The translations under genes and the position numbers were made by a program. Source: Prevotella sp. (GTDB taxonomy: Bacteria > Bacteroidota > Bacteroidia > Bacteroidales > Bacteroidaceae). Taken from it: a stretch of DNA of 64,000 nucleotides. The DNA is taken from positions 36,717 through 100,716 of the forward strand of contig JAFSRY010000023.1 of NCBI GenBank assembly GCA_017445845.1, in the 5' to 3' direction. The notes below the pieces were generated by a model, which had not been told where the DNA came from, did not search any database, and was given only the letters and a program-made list of their open reading frames with translations. Shown in pieces: positions 8,430 to 17,512 of the stretch. Position 1 is the stretch's first letter; the number at the start of each line of letters is the position of its first letter.

Positions 8430-10037
8430 TTATCTGATGGCCACCTTCTGTCCGCCGACGAGGTAGAGTCCTTTGGCAAGGCCCGCCAGCGAGGCATCCT
8501 TTGCCACATGGCCCTTCATCTTTCGTCCGTCGAGGGTATAGACATTCAGTGTCGCGTCATTCGTTTTTTTTTCATCCTCAACGGCCTTGACTCCCGTCAG
8601 ACTCTTGTAGTAGTCGACCAGCAGGGCATACTCAGAGACCCGTGAGAAGGTGTATTGCACACTGCAACTCTTGGTGTCCTTGTCCTGCCAGCCCTCGATG
8701 AGGTTGACGGGCAGGAACCCATGCCACAGGAAATGGTCGAAGCCATAGTCGAGGGCGGCCTGGTAGCTGGCCATATAGGATTTAACGTTCGTATAATAGG
8801 GTGCGGCGGCGAGGAAGCCCCTGAAGAGCACCTGGTTGAACCAGGGGTTACCGTTCTTGCTCGGATTGCCTGCCACTTCGGCGACGAGCATCGTGGTGTA
8901 ACGGACATTGTCCTCGCCCATAAAGCGGCGGTTGAAGAAGGTTGCCGCCTTGTTGGCTGTCGTCTGCAACTCCGTCAGGTAGTATTCATCGCCAGTAGCA
9001 CGGTAGAGGTCAGCGGCACCCGAAATCATCGTGCCTGTGTTATAGGTGTGATAAGTTCCTTGCGGTTTGGCATTCGACTGCACATGATTGCGGTATTCCA
9101 CACCATTGACGGTGCGCGTCGTGATGTCGCCCGTCACCGACCATAGACCGTCGTAGTAGACGCCCTTCGACTCGTCGATGATGTGCTTGCGCTGCCAGGC
9201 ATATATCTTCTTGGCAAAGTCGAGATAGTAGTCGACCTTGTCTTTCGTGACTGCCACACGCTCCCCGTCTGCATTCAGCACATAATAGTCGACGGAGGTC
9301 TTCGCCGTGGCAGGCTGTTTGTTCTCCTTATAGATTTCGTGCAGCCATACGAGGGGAGAGATGAGGGGCGAGTTGCTGCAGGCATGTTTCGAGGTGTAGC
9401 CGGGTCCCCATGTGATGCCTCCATACTCTTCGCCGTTAGGGTCGAGGGTGCAGTCCCATCCGTCGAGGACGTAGGCGGTCAGCTCCTCTGCACGGGTGAA
9501 GAAGAGGCGTGTGCCGGTGAGCTGATAGGCACGGATGAGCTCGCGGATGATCCACATCTGGTCGTCATAGACATTCTCGATGCCGGCGACGGCAGCAGTG
9601 CCCTTTGTGCCCGAGCGATGGACACCGTAGGGCGACCAGCGGTTAGGACCGGTATAGGACACGAGCGTGAAGGTTCCCTTGTAATAGTCGAGGCCGTTGA
9701 CAAGACGGTTGAGCCTTGTCACGTTGGCACCGTAATATCTGTCGTAGAGTCCGGGGGCTTCGTCCTTCAGGGCCACCAGTCCCTCGAGCACCGAGTTGAC
9801 GGCTTCGATGGCGGCAGTGAACTCCCATACACTGACGAGGTCGCGCCTTTGCATTGTCTCCATATCATAATAGAAATAGAGTTCGGGCGATGAGAACATG
9901 CGGTCGAAGATAGAGTCGTTCATCTCGAGGGCGCGCTCAAGGTTGCGGACAGCCAGCTGCTGTTCACTGAGTGATTCTGCGGCCCATGCGGAGGAGACAC
10001 AGGCTACGGTCATCAAGACCAGAAGTAATCTTTTCAT
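8430..10037 (-). CDS. Secreted glycoside hydrolase family 76 (alpha-1,6-mannanase-like)
   Basis: A 535-residue protein with a signal peptide (ending SAWA-AE). The (alpha/alpha)6 region has GH76 hallmarks: VYDDQMW with the paired aspartates at 158-159 expected to be catalytic, then EYGGITWGPG and KHACSNSPLISPLVWL. GH76 enzymes cleave alpha-1,6-mannan backbones such as those of yeast mannan; the exact substrate cannot be read here. The C-terminus carries the tail motif (YTLDGRKM, KGLYLVGGQKVAIR) seen in other exported proteins of the window. The gene stands between the endonuclease and aminopeptidase genes, all on the minus strand, with 47 bp and 44 bp gaps. Confidence 0.88.
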   Translation of the reverse strand: MKRLLLVLMTVACVSSAWAAESLSEQQLAVRNLERALEMNDSIFDRMFSSPELYFYYDMETMQRRDLVSVWEFTAAIEAVNSVLEGLVALKDEAPGLYDRYYGANVTRLNRLVNGLDYYKGTFTLVSYTGPNRWSPYGVHRSGTKGTAAVAGIENVYDDQMWIIRELIRAYQLTGTRLFFTRAEELTAYVLDGWDCTLDPNGEEYGGITWGPGYTSKHACSNSPLISPLVWLHEIYKENKQPATAKTSVDYYVLNADGERVAVTKDKVDYYLDFAKKIYAWQRKHIIDESKGVYYDGLWSVTGDITTRTVNGVEYRNHVQSNAKPQGTYHTYNTGTMISGAADLYRATGDEYYLTELQTTANKAATFFNRRFMGEDNVRYTTMLVAEVAGNPSKNGNPWFNQVLFRGFLAAAPYYTNVKSYMASYQAALDYGFDHFLWHGFLPVNLIEGWQDKDTKSCSVQYTFSRVSEYALLVDYYKSLTGVKAVEDEKKTNDATLNVYTLDGRKMKGHVAKDASLAGLAKGLYLVGGQKVAIR

Positions 10038-10081
10038 TGTTGTATTTCCTATATTATGTATTATGTCTATTTTTGTCTGCT

Positions 10082-11485
10082 TTAGTCATCGTATTGGAAG
10101 AGAGGATCTTCGGGCATGAGCATCGTGGGCTGCTGCTCATATTCCTTGAGCAATGCTGCCGGTACATACTCGTTGTTGACGACAAGGCGGAACATATACT
10201 CGTTGAACCAGCGGTTGGTCATGATGAGATAGCCGTCCTGGCCGCTGTCGGTGCCCCATGAGTTTTCGACTTTCCACTTCAGAGGCTTCCCGTCGGCATC
10301 GAGGTCGACGGCGGTGAGCGTCATGGCGTGGGTGGAGCCGCTGTCGAAGGTAGAGATGCGCTGTGCCTTGTCCATCGGGAAGGTAGTGTTGAAGAGGGAG
10401 GCATAGTCATAGTTCTCAAGGTCGCAATAGCCACGCTTGCGGTCGAGTTGCTTGCCCACGTCGTAGCTCGAATAAAGTTTGCGGCCGTCCTTCAGCGAGG
10501 CGATGGCGAGTTGTGCTATCTCTTCCATCGGCAGGTTGAGGTACTTCCAGTTGTGACCGTCGAAGCTGTGGCGGTCGTACTCCACTTCGTAGGTTTTGTG
10601 GTATTCGTGGCGCGGGTCGTTCATGACCATGATGAAGGTTCCGCTGAGGGGTTGGCCCACGGTCTCCTGATAGAACTCTTTCGGTGTATACTGGCGTGCC
10701 GTTCCCATCACCTTTCCTTCCTTGTTGACATGGGCGTAGGTAAACTCCTTGACGGGTTCGCCGAGGGTCAGACAGAGAATATGATAGATTTCTGCCAACT
10801 GACGGGCTTTGCGCTGTTGGACGTCGGCAACCTTCTTCTTGTCGTTGACCATCTGCCGCAGTTCCAGTCCGAACTCACGGAGTTTCGACGAGACAATCGA
10901 TGCCATGCGCGAGGTGTTCTCAGCCGAGAAAGTCTCAGGCTGGATGCACTTCGGAACCAGACCATACTTGGAGGCGAGGTCGGCGACACCGCAGAAGGTT
11001 CCGCCGTCGTTGATGGGATGGTGGAAGAAGAACTGCACGCGCTGGTCGTCGATGGGCTTGGCGGCTGTCTCTATGGCTCCCTGAAGCATCAGGTTGGCCT
11101 TCTCCAACTGGTCGTAGAAGAAGAGATAGTCGTGGGAGAACTCAACAGCCAGCGTGTCGGCATGTTGCTTGGCAAAGTTGGCCCTGAGGACATTGAGACC
11201 TGAGAACATCCAGCAACGTCCGCTCGACTTCTGGTTGTGGATAGACTGTTTGGGAGTCTCCACCGAGAAGTGGTTGTCGATGGGCCGTTGGTTGGCAAAG
11301 TTCTGCGCCAGGTCATCAATCTTGTTCGACGCAATGGCATTGAAAAGCGCCTTGTTGTTGGTCTCTTGCTTTGCCATCTGCTCCAGCATCTGCGGCGTGA
11401 TGGCCCCACTGTTCTTTTGGGCGAAGGCCCCGCTTGTGCCGATGAGACACAGGGCGAGGGCTGAGAATAGCGTTGTCTTGTTCAT
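10082..11485 (-). CDS. pepC: Exported C1 family aminopeptidase (bleomycin hydrolase / PepC type)
   Basis: A 467-residue papain-fold peptidase of the PepC/bleomycin hydrolase family. The catalytic Cys is in QKSSGRCWMFSGLNVL (Cys91), His in STHAMTLTAVD (His386) and Asn in KVENSWGTDSG (Asn408), so the triad is complete. Unlike classical cytoplasmic PepC it has a clear signal peptide (ALCLIGTSGAFA-Q), placing it in the periplasm or outside; this is common in Bacteroidetes. It would trim peptides released by endopeptidases such as the C10 protease encoded immediately upstream (gap 11486-11596, containing a perfect palindrome). Confidence 0.93.
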   Translation of the reverse strand: MNKTTLFSALALCLIGTSGAFAQKNSGAITPQMLEQMAKQETNNKALFNAIASNKIDDLAQNFANQRPIDNHFSVETPKQSIHNQKSSGRCWMFSGLNVLRANFAKQHADTLAVEFSHDYLFFYDQLEKANLMLQGAIETAAKPIDDQRVQFFFHHPINDGGTFCGVADLASKYGLVPKCIQPETFSAENTSRMASIVSSKLREFGLELRQMVNDKKKVADVQQRKARQLAEIYHILCLTLGEPVKEFTYAHVNKEGKVMGTARQYTPKEFYQETVGQPLSGTFIMVMNDPRHEYHKTYEVEYDRHSFDGHNWKYLNLPMEEIAQLAIASLKDGRKLYSSYDVGKQLDRKRGYCDLENYDYASLFNTTFPMDKAQRISTFDSGSTHAMTLTAVDLDADGKPLKWKVENSWGTDSGQDGYLIMTNRWFNEYMFRLVVNNEYVPAALLKEYEQQPTMLMPEDPLFQYDD

Positions 11486-11559
11486 ATCAATCAGTTACAA
11501 TAACAGTATCATTTCCTTCAGATTCACATTCTCTCCATGTCACAGAGCGATGAGGGTTT

Positions 11560-11589
11560 ATGGGGCTCATAAGCGCTTATGAGCCCCAT
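11560..11589. repeat. 30-bp perfect palindrome behind the C10 protease gene
   Basis: Two 15-base arms with no loop (ATGGGGCTCATAAGC at 11560-11574 and its exact complement at 11575-11589). It starts 7 bp after the stop codon of the C10 protease gene and lies in the leader of the aminopeptidase gene. It could act as a transcription terminator or mRNA stabiliser, but neither strand has a good T-run after it, so a protein-binding operator is also possible. Confidence 0.75.
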
Positions 11590-11596
11590 GAGAGTA

Positions 11597-14500
11597 TTAC
11601 TTCACTGCCACTTTCCTTCCGCCGACGATATAGAGTCCTTTTGCGGGACGGTCTATGCGCTGGCCTTGCAGGTTGTAGAGGTTTTTACTTCCCTCGCCCT
11701 TTGAAGAGGGGTTGAGAGTGATGCCGTTGATGAGGTCGTCGCAGATGACGATGCGCTCGACTCTTTCTCCCTCCGGCAGGCGGCTGACGAAGTAGGCGCG
11801 CATACCTTCTACGTTGGTGCTTCGTGTGACAGGCTCAAAGGCGGTGCCGTCGGCATTGATGATATAGGCTTCCGTCACGCGGACGGTAGACCATGTTCCC
11901 ATGAAGTAGTAAGCCTCAGATACGAGCTTCAGTTCATCGTCCGCGTTGGCCGGCAGGAAGATGTTGTCGGCAGCGAAGACGACCTCTTTGCCGAGCATTG
12001 CTTCGGGAGCAGCCATGACATAGGGAACATTGACTTCGAGCTTGGCGGGGAAGTCGAAGACGACGGTGTTGTCATCTTCGAGCGAAGCAAACTCTTTGAT
12101 GAAGAGGTCCTTGGTGGTCTCTTCCTTCTGCCAGCGCAGGTCGTTGCCGTCGGCAGTGATGGTGGCAGGCTCGAAGGGCAGCACCAGCGTCGTCCAGTTG
12201 TCTTTTCCTGTCGAGGCTTTCTTGAAGGTGTGGGTGAGGGTGATGCGGTCAGCCTGTATGCTGCTGGGTATGACGAAGCTATAGCCGTCCTTCAGGCTTA
12301 TCGTCTCGGCATGTCCGTTGCGCACGACATTGAGTCCTTCGAGTCCCTCTATTTCAGCATCTTCGTCGACGTAGTAGATGGTGTTGGGATAGCCGGCGTC
12401 ACGAACGTTCTTGACGGTGCTGATGCCTCGCAGGTCGACGGCAACCGCATTTGTCGGTGTACGATAGTTTGACGATGGGGCTGCACCGGTGATGTTTCCG
12501 TTGGCCATGTAGCTGACGACACCCTGTTTCATCTCGCCGAGGCGAATGATACCCTGCATGTTGGCATTGGCCCAGAGGTTGTCCAGGCTGGTGGCGAAGG
12601 TGCGACCGATTTCCTTGCCTACGAAGAGGTAGGGCAGGCCTTGTGTTGCGCCCGCCGGTATCGTATAGTGAAGGGTGACGGCACCATTGGTTACATAGTA
12701 GCCGGGGGCCGAGTCGAAGATGTCGCGCCAGAGGGTGATGCGCACGATGCCGTCGAAGTCTTCCTTACCGTTGTTCTTCAGCGTGAGGGTACCATTGATG
12801 ATACCGCCATAGATAGCTGTGCCCGACTTGTTGGAAACAGTATTGCTGACGACAGAGAGTTGGTTCGAGCGTGCCGACGAGACGCCGTTCTTGGTGATTT
12901 CGACATCGGTCTGATAGAGCACGCGGCGGCCGTCACCGTCGGGCGAGAGCCATATATGCCAGATGCCGGTAGCGTCGGCGGCGGGTTGGAAGAAGAAGGC
13001 ATTCGTCTCCGATGTGTCCTTGAGCACGTCGATGGCCGACAGGCTGGTAGCGGATCCTTTCTCCTCTGTCTGTGAGGCGAAGAGGTGGATGGTGCCGAAG
13101 TATTCGCCTTGAGTGCTGCGGAAGGTGACGTCGACCTGTTGGCGGTCACCAGCCTTCAGGTTGCCGTCAAAGTCAACTTTCTCCACGACGAGACCGTCAT
13201 AGGGGTCTACATGCGTGAGGGTGACGGTACCGTCTTCCTCCACTACGGTATTAATCCATTCATACTTGATGCTGAAACAGGTGCTCCACCACGATGCGCC
13301 GGTCTGACGCGTGATGGGTGCCACCTTATACGTCCCGGGTTCCAGTCCCTCTACCGGGAAGTTGAGCGTGCGGTAGCCATTCACGCCGAGGCTGGCTTTT
13401 TCCGTAGAGCCGATGACCTTATAGCTGCCGTCTTCCTTCAAGAAGCCGATACCCATATCGAAGCTGTGGGCGAAGCCCGTCCAGTTCACGTAGTTGGCAC
13501 GGATGGCAGGCTTTGTATATGTCTGGTCCTGACTACGGCTCCAGTAGCCGTCTTCACTCAGATAGACAATCTCCTGACTGGTAATGGAGGCGGGCGCCAG
13601 CTCGGTTTCCTTGACGTCGTCGGGCAGTTTCACGCCCAGCGTCACGCGCTGCGACATCGAATAGCCGTCGCTACTGGTGCTGGCACCGATACCGCTGTTG
13701 TCGCCGGGGTTGAGAATGGTGATGCGGAAATAGCCGTCGCAGCTGCCGCCCCAGCCCCAGTTGACGTGGAAGAGGCCTTCACCATCGAAGCCGTCGATGA
13801 CGAAGGCATGACCGCCACCGGTGGAGTGACCGGAGTAGCTCATGGGGCGTCCGGCAGCCAGCTCGTTGTAGAGAAGGTTTGTCCAGTCTTCCAGCGAATA
13901 GCCGTTACGCGGTGCACTCCACGCACTGTCGTCGAAACCGAAGTAGCGTTTCAGCAAGTCGGGCACATTGCCACCGTGAGAGGCTCCCGACGAGGCACCA
14001 TAACCCATCTTCACCGCCTGACCCACCATCAGCATCAGCAGTGCCACGGCATCTTTCTCCTCCTCGGTGTTGGCTGCGGTATAGACGTCGCGCATGTGCG
14101 CCCAGTCGATGGCCGTGCCGCGGGCAATGGCGGGCAACTCGACCCTCTTCGAACCGCTGGGCGTTGTATAGGTATTGCTGTGGGACGGTATTTGACGTAG
14201 AATGGCATCGGGATGCTTCCAGTAGCCGATGATCTGGGCGATGGCCGTTGCCACACAACCCGTCACGGCATGGTCGCCATGACCACCATCCGAGGTATAG
14301 TATTCAGGACACATGCGGTTGTAGGGGTCGCCCTGATTCCAACGCGACTTCACGAGCGGACTGATGGCACGCATCACGGGCTTGGCACGGCGCGGAGCCT
14401 TCTGCGCCGTCAGCAGCGAGCCGGCGGCACCACTGTCGTCCATCTGCTTGATCTCGTCGGCATAGCCCTGAAGGAAGGCCAGCATGTGGGGCGGCATGTT

Positions 14501-14797
14501 CTCGGCATCAAACGAACCGTGGTCGCAATAGCCGAGGACCGGTTCCGTGCGGTCGTCACCCGACATCACGACGAAGCCTTGCTCCTGACCGACATTGAAG
14601 ACATAGTAATAAACCTGGTCGGCCGACTGCGCACCTTTGCGCGGAGCCTTGAAGGCGGCTTGTTCCGAAGACATGATGACACCCTTCGATGCCATGAACG
14701 AACGGGCCTGACTCAGTGCCTGCTCGCGAGACACCGGGCCTCCCCATGTGGTCAGTACTGCCAAAAGACCGACCAGCGCCAGTGTAAGTTTTTTCAT
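11597..14797 (-). CDS. C10 family cysteine peptidase (streptopain / interpain type)
   Basis: A 1066-residue secreted protease. After the signal peptide comes a Spi-type propeptide (PVSREQALSQARSFM; YYYVFNVGQEQGFVVMSGDDR). The catalytic domain has Cys181 in HAVTGCVATAIAQIIGYW and His330 in STGGGHAFVIDGFDGEG, followed by FHVNWGWGGSCDGYFRI, all typical of streptopain and Prevotella interpain. A long beta-sandwich C-terminal half (~400-1040) probably assists secretion or adhesion; it includes NWTTLVLPFEP, also found in the cohesin-like protein. It ends in the shared tail (YNLQGQRI, KGLYIVGGRKVAVK). It is a likely secreted protein-degrading or virulence-type enzyme. A promoter -7 box lies 55 bp upstream. 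Confidence 0.92.
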   Translation of the reverse strand: MKKLTLALVGLLAVLTTWGGPVSREQALSQARSFMASKGVIMSSEQAAFKAPRKGAQSADQVYYYVFNVGQEQGFVVMSGDDRTEPVLGYCDHGSFDAENMPPHMLAFLQGYADEIKQMDDSGAAGSLLTAQKAPRRAKPVMRAISPLVKSRWNQGDPYNRMCPEYYTSDGGHGDHAVTGCVATAIAQIIGYWKHPDAILRQIPSHSNTYTTPSGSKRVELPAIARGTAIDWAHMRDVYTAANTEEEKDAVALLMLMVGQAVKMGYGASSGASHGGNVPDLLKRYFGFDDSAWSAPRNGYSLEDWTNLLYNELAAGRPMSYSGHSTGGGHAFVIDGFDGEGLFHVNWGWGGSCDGYFRITILNPGDNSGIGASTSSDGYSMSQRVTLGVKLPDDVKETELAPASITSQEIVYLSEDGYWSRSQDQTYTKPAIRANYVNWTGFAHSFDMGIGFLKEDGSYKVIGSTEKASLGVNGYRTLNFPVEGLEPGTYKVAPITRQTGASWWSTCFSIKYEWINTVVEEDGTVTLTHVDPYDGLVVEKVDFDGNLKAGDRQQVDVTFRSTQGEYFGTIHLFASQTEEKGSATSLSAIDVLKDTSETNAFFFQPAADATGIWHIWLSPDGDGRRVLYQTDVEITKNGVSSARSNQLSVVSNTVSNKSGTAIYGGIINGTLTLKNNGKEDFDGIVRITLWRDIFDSAPGYYVTNGAVTLHYTIPAGATQGLPYLFVGKEIGRTFATSLDNLWANANMQGIIRLGEMKQGVVSYMANGNITGAAPSSNYRTPTNAVAVDLRGISTVKNVRDAGYPNTIYYVDEDAEIEGLEGLNVVRNGHAETISLKDGYSFVIPSSIQADRITLTHTFKKASTGKDNWTTLVLPFEPATITADGNDLRWQKEETTKDLFIKEFASLEDDNTVVFDFPAKLEVNVPYVMAAPEAMLGKEVVFAADNIFLPANADDELKLVSEAYYFMGTWSTVRVTEAYIINADGTAFEPVTRSTNVEGMRAYFVSRLPEGERVERIVICDDLINGITLNPSSKGEGSKNLYNLQGQRIDRPAKGLYIVGGRKVAVK

Positions 14798-14852
14798 GTT
14801 GTTTAGAATTTTCAGGCGAGTTTGCGCTCTTGCTAATAATGATTATGGTTTG

Positions 14853-14860
14853 CAAAGTTA
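14853..14860 (-). promoter_or_regulatory. -7 box of the C10 protease gene
   Basis: Minus-strand TAACTTTG matches the Bacteroidetes -7 consensus TAnnTTTG and would give a leader of about 50 nt before the ATG at 14797. No TTTG is seen 19-20 bp further upstream. Confidence 0.6.
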
Positions 14861-15125
14861 CGCAATATTTCTGAAAAAGCCCCCTGTTTTCAAAGAAAAA
14901 AACTTTTCAATCAGCAAAAACAGGGCAAAAGGAGGTATCGGGAGGATATTTCAAAAGTGTTAATTTTTCAGAATTTTTCGTACAAATCGCATCAAAAAAG
15001 CACTGCAACGCTCATGAGAGGGCTGAAAAATGGCAAAAACGAAGACAATTTCACAAGTTACTCATTATCAGATATTTAACAGACAATTCTGCTTTTCGAG
15101 GATGACGAAGACAAGAACCGGGACT

Positions 15126-15188
15126 GTAAAATAGCCTATTTTACCGAGTAAAATAGGCTATTTTACTCAACAAAACAAGCTATTTTAC
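15126..15188. repeat. 22-bp period array, type A (about 3 units)
   Basis: Units start at 15126, 15148 and 15170. The core is GTAAAATAGGCTATTTTAC, a near-palindrome around a single central base (the first copy has C instead of G at the centre; the third is degenerate). The same core recurs five times at the other end of the window (63735-63841), also with an exact 22-bp period. Confidence 0.85.
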
Positions 15189-15197
15189 CTTCACAAT

Positions 15198-15263
15198 CCT
15201 TAGTTTCGTCACCCAGAAACCTATGTTTCGGCACCTTCAACTCTTAGTTTCGACCGTTCCGGT
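15198..15263. repeat. 22-bp period array, type C (3 degenerate units)
   Basis: Units start at 15198, 15220 and 15242. The shared part is CTTAGTTTCG or CTATGTTTCG followed in two units by nCACC. Units 1 and 2 agree at about 15 of 22 positions. It lies just downstream of the type A array. Confidence 0.6.
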
Positions 15264-15449
15264 TGTCCCAAACCTCAGAACGATTGTTCTGTTTCGTACC
15301 ATTTTTCTCTGGTTGCCGTCGTTCCGAAATGTTAAATTTGTGATTTTATTTTGACATGTCGGCAGCCGTTCCTTATCTCATCCGCCCGACGGGTCACAGG
15401 CAGTTCAGGGGATGAATGGCGACTCGTCGGTGTTATTTTCGGCTGAAAT

Positions 15450-15480
15450 TTTGTCAGGTTCGGAAAATTGTGTAACTTTG
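15450..15480 (+). promoter_or_regulatory. Promoter of the dxs operon
   Basis: TTTG at 15450-15453, a 19-bp spacer and TAACTTTG at 15473-15480 match the Bacteroidetes housekeeping promoter (TTTG-N19-TAnnTTTG). It leaves a leader of roughly 35 nt to the GTG start at 15521. Confidence 0.85.
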
Positions 15481-15520
15481 TAGGCTGATTACACATTATT
15501 TATATAGATACAGATAGATA

Positions 15521-17509
15521 GTGGAAAAAGAAAAATATAGACTCCTCAGCCAGATAGACAGTCCGGCTGACCTACGGAAGCTGAAGACTGAGCAGCTGCC
15601 GGAGGTATGCCGCGAACTGCGCGACGACATCATCAGCGAGGTGGCTGTCAACCCGGGGCACTTTGCCTCGTCGCTCGGTGTCGTGGAGCTGACGGTGGCA
15701 CTGCACTACGTCTTCGACACGCCCAACGACCGCCTCGTATGGGACGTCGGACATCAGGCCTACGGACACAAGATACTGACCGGACGGCGCGACCAGTTCT
15801 GCACCAACCGCAAGCTGGGCGGCATCCGTCCCTTCCCCTCCCCGCTTGAAAGCGAATACGACACGTTTGCCTGCGGACATGCGTCGAACAGCATCTCGGC
15901 AGCACTGGGAATGGCTGTGGCCATAAGAGAAAGAACCTCGTCCCAAACGACTCCCCTCTCGACCCCGCGGGAAACGAGCGACGGAAACCCGATGGGCGAA
16001 AACCCCAAGGGAACGGTGAAGACGGAAGGGCGGCCGGGGGCTAAGGTCGTAGCCATCATCGGCGACGGCGCGATGTCAGGCGGACTGGCTTTCGAGGGCC
16101 TCAACAACGTCTCGTCGACCCCCAACGACCTGCTCATCATCCTCAACGACAACGACATGTCCATCGACCGGGCCGTCGGGGGAATGGAGAAATACCTGCT
16201 GTCGCTCGACACCAACGAAACCTACAACCGGTTGCGCTTCAAAGCCTCGCAGTGGGCACGCTCCATCGGCGTCCTCAACGACGAGCGGCGCAAGGCCATG
16301 ATACGCTTCAACAACTCGCTGAAGTCGGCGCTGTCACATCAGCAGAACATCTTCGAGGGCATGAACATACGCTACTTCGGACCCTTCGACGGACACAACG
16401 TCGTAGAAATCGTCCGCATCCTCCGAAGACTCAAGGACATGAAGGGTCCGAAGCTGCTCCACCTGCACACCACGAAGGGCAAAGGCTATGAGCCGGCGGA
16501 GAAGAGTGCCACCATCTGGCACGCGCCCGGTAAGTTCGACCCCGAGACGGGCGAGCGCCTCGTCGGCGACAACAAGAACAAGCCGCCGCGCTTCCAGGAT
16601 GTCTTCGGACAGACGCTCGTTGAGCTGGCCAGGCAGAACCCGCGCATCGTAGGCGTCACACCGGCCATGCCGACCGGCTGCTCGATGAACATCATGATGA
16701 AGGAGATGCCCGACCGCACCTTCGACGTGGGCATTGCCGAAGGACATGCCGTCACCTTCTCCGGCGGAATGGCGAAAGAAGGACTGCAACCCTTCTGCAA
16801 CATCTACTCGTCGTTTGCCCAGCGGGCCTACGACAACATCATCCACGACGTAGCGCTGCTCTCACTGCCCGTCGTCTTCTGTCTCGACCGCGCAGGACTC
16901 GTGGGCGAGGACGGACCGACCCATCACGGCATGTTCGACCTCGCAGCCCTCAGACCCGTACCCCATCTGACCATCGCCTCGCCAATGGACGAACGCGAAC
17001 TGCGCAACCTCATGTATACGGCTCAGTTGCCCGACCACGGACCCTTCGTCATCCGATATCCTCGCGGCAGCGGAACATGCACCGACTGGCACTCTCCCTT
17101 CGAAGAGATACCCGTAGGCAAAGGCCGCCGGCTGCGCGACGGCAACGAGGTCGCCGTGCTCACCCTCGGACCCATCGGAGCCGTCGTCAGCACCATCGCC
17201 CAGGAGACTGGTGAGCAGACATCCTTTGCCCATTACGACATGCGATTCCTCAAACCGCTCGACGAAGACATCCTCGAAGAGGTGGGCAGCCGCTTCCAGC
17301 GCATCGTCACCATCGAAGACGGCGTCAGGAGTGGGGGCTTCGGCTCTGCCGTCCTCGAATGGATGAACGACCACGGCTACCATCCCGACATCATCCGCCT
17401 CGGCCTGCCCGACGAATTTGTGGAACACGGAACACCCGCCGAACTCTACCGCATCGTCGGACTCGACAAAGAAAGCATCATCAAGGCGATAACCCCTCCC
17501 AACCCATAA
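15521..17509 (+). CDS. dxs: 1-deoxy-D-xylulose-5-phosphate synthase
   Basis: A 662-residue thiamine-diphosphate enzyme of the MEP isoprenoid pathway, condensing pyruvate and glyceraldehyde 3-phosphate. Motifs: [14 protein letters not shown], the TPP-binding [18 protein letters not shown] (near 180), [15 protein letters not shown] with the catalytic Glu, and [15 protein letters not shown]. The start is GTG. The protein is longer than the usual ~620-640 residues because of a low-complexity insertion (~137-174, rich in Thr/Pro/Gly/Lys) just before the TPP motif. It is followed 3 bp later by trkA, so dxs-trkA-trkH form one operon driven by the promoter at 15450-15480. Confidence 0.96.
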   Translation: MEKEKYRLLSQIDSPADLRKLKTEQLPEVCRELRDDIISEVAVNPGHFASSLGVVELTVALHYVFDTPNDRLVWDVGHQAYGHKILTGRRDQFCTNRKLGGIRPFPSPLESEYDTFACGHASNSISAALGMAVAIRERTSSQTTPLSTPRETSDGNPMGENPKGTVKTEGRPGAKVVAIIGDGAMSGGLAFEGLNNVSSTPNDLLIILNDNDMSIDRAVGGMEKYLLSLDTNETYNRLRFKASQWARSIGVLNDERRKAMIRFNNSLKSALSHQQNIFEGMNIRYFGPFDGHNVVEIVRILRRLKDMKGPKLLHLHTTKGKGYEPAEKSATIWHAPGKFDPETGERLVGDNKNKPPRFQDVFGQTLVELARQNPRIVGVTPAMPTGCSMNIMMKEMPDRTFDVGIAEGHAVTFSGGMAKEGLQPFCNIYSSFAQRAYDNIIHDVALLSLPVVFCLDRAGLVGEDGPTHHGMFDLAALRPVPHLTIASPMDERELRNLMYTAQLPDHGPFVIRYPRGSGTCTDWHSPFEEIPVGKGRRLRDGNEVAVLTLGPIGAVVSTIAQETGEQTSFAHYDMRFLKPLDEDILEEVGSRFQRIVTIEDGVRSGGFGSAVLEWMNDHGYHPDIIRLGLPDEFVEHGTPAELYRIVGLDKESIIKAITPPNP

Positions 17510-17512
17510 TAT

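Larger units (their letters stand above)
14798..15520. other. Divergent intergenic region (723 bp) with 22-bp period arrays
   Basis: It separates the divergently transcribed C10 protease and dxs genes. It holds the -7 box of the protease, an AT-rich stretch without credible genes, two short tandem arrays of 22-bp period (15126-15188 and 15198-15263) and the dxs promoter. Nothing else was recognised. Confidence 0.7.

Noticed and set aside
13085-14200. Long open frame (371 codons) on the + strand
   Set aside because: It lies entirely opposite the C10 protease gene, whose motifs are intact; the sequence shows no recognisable domain.
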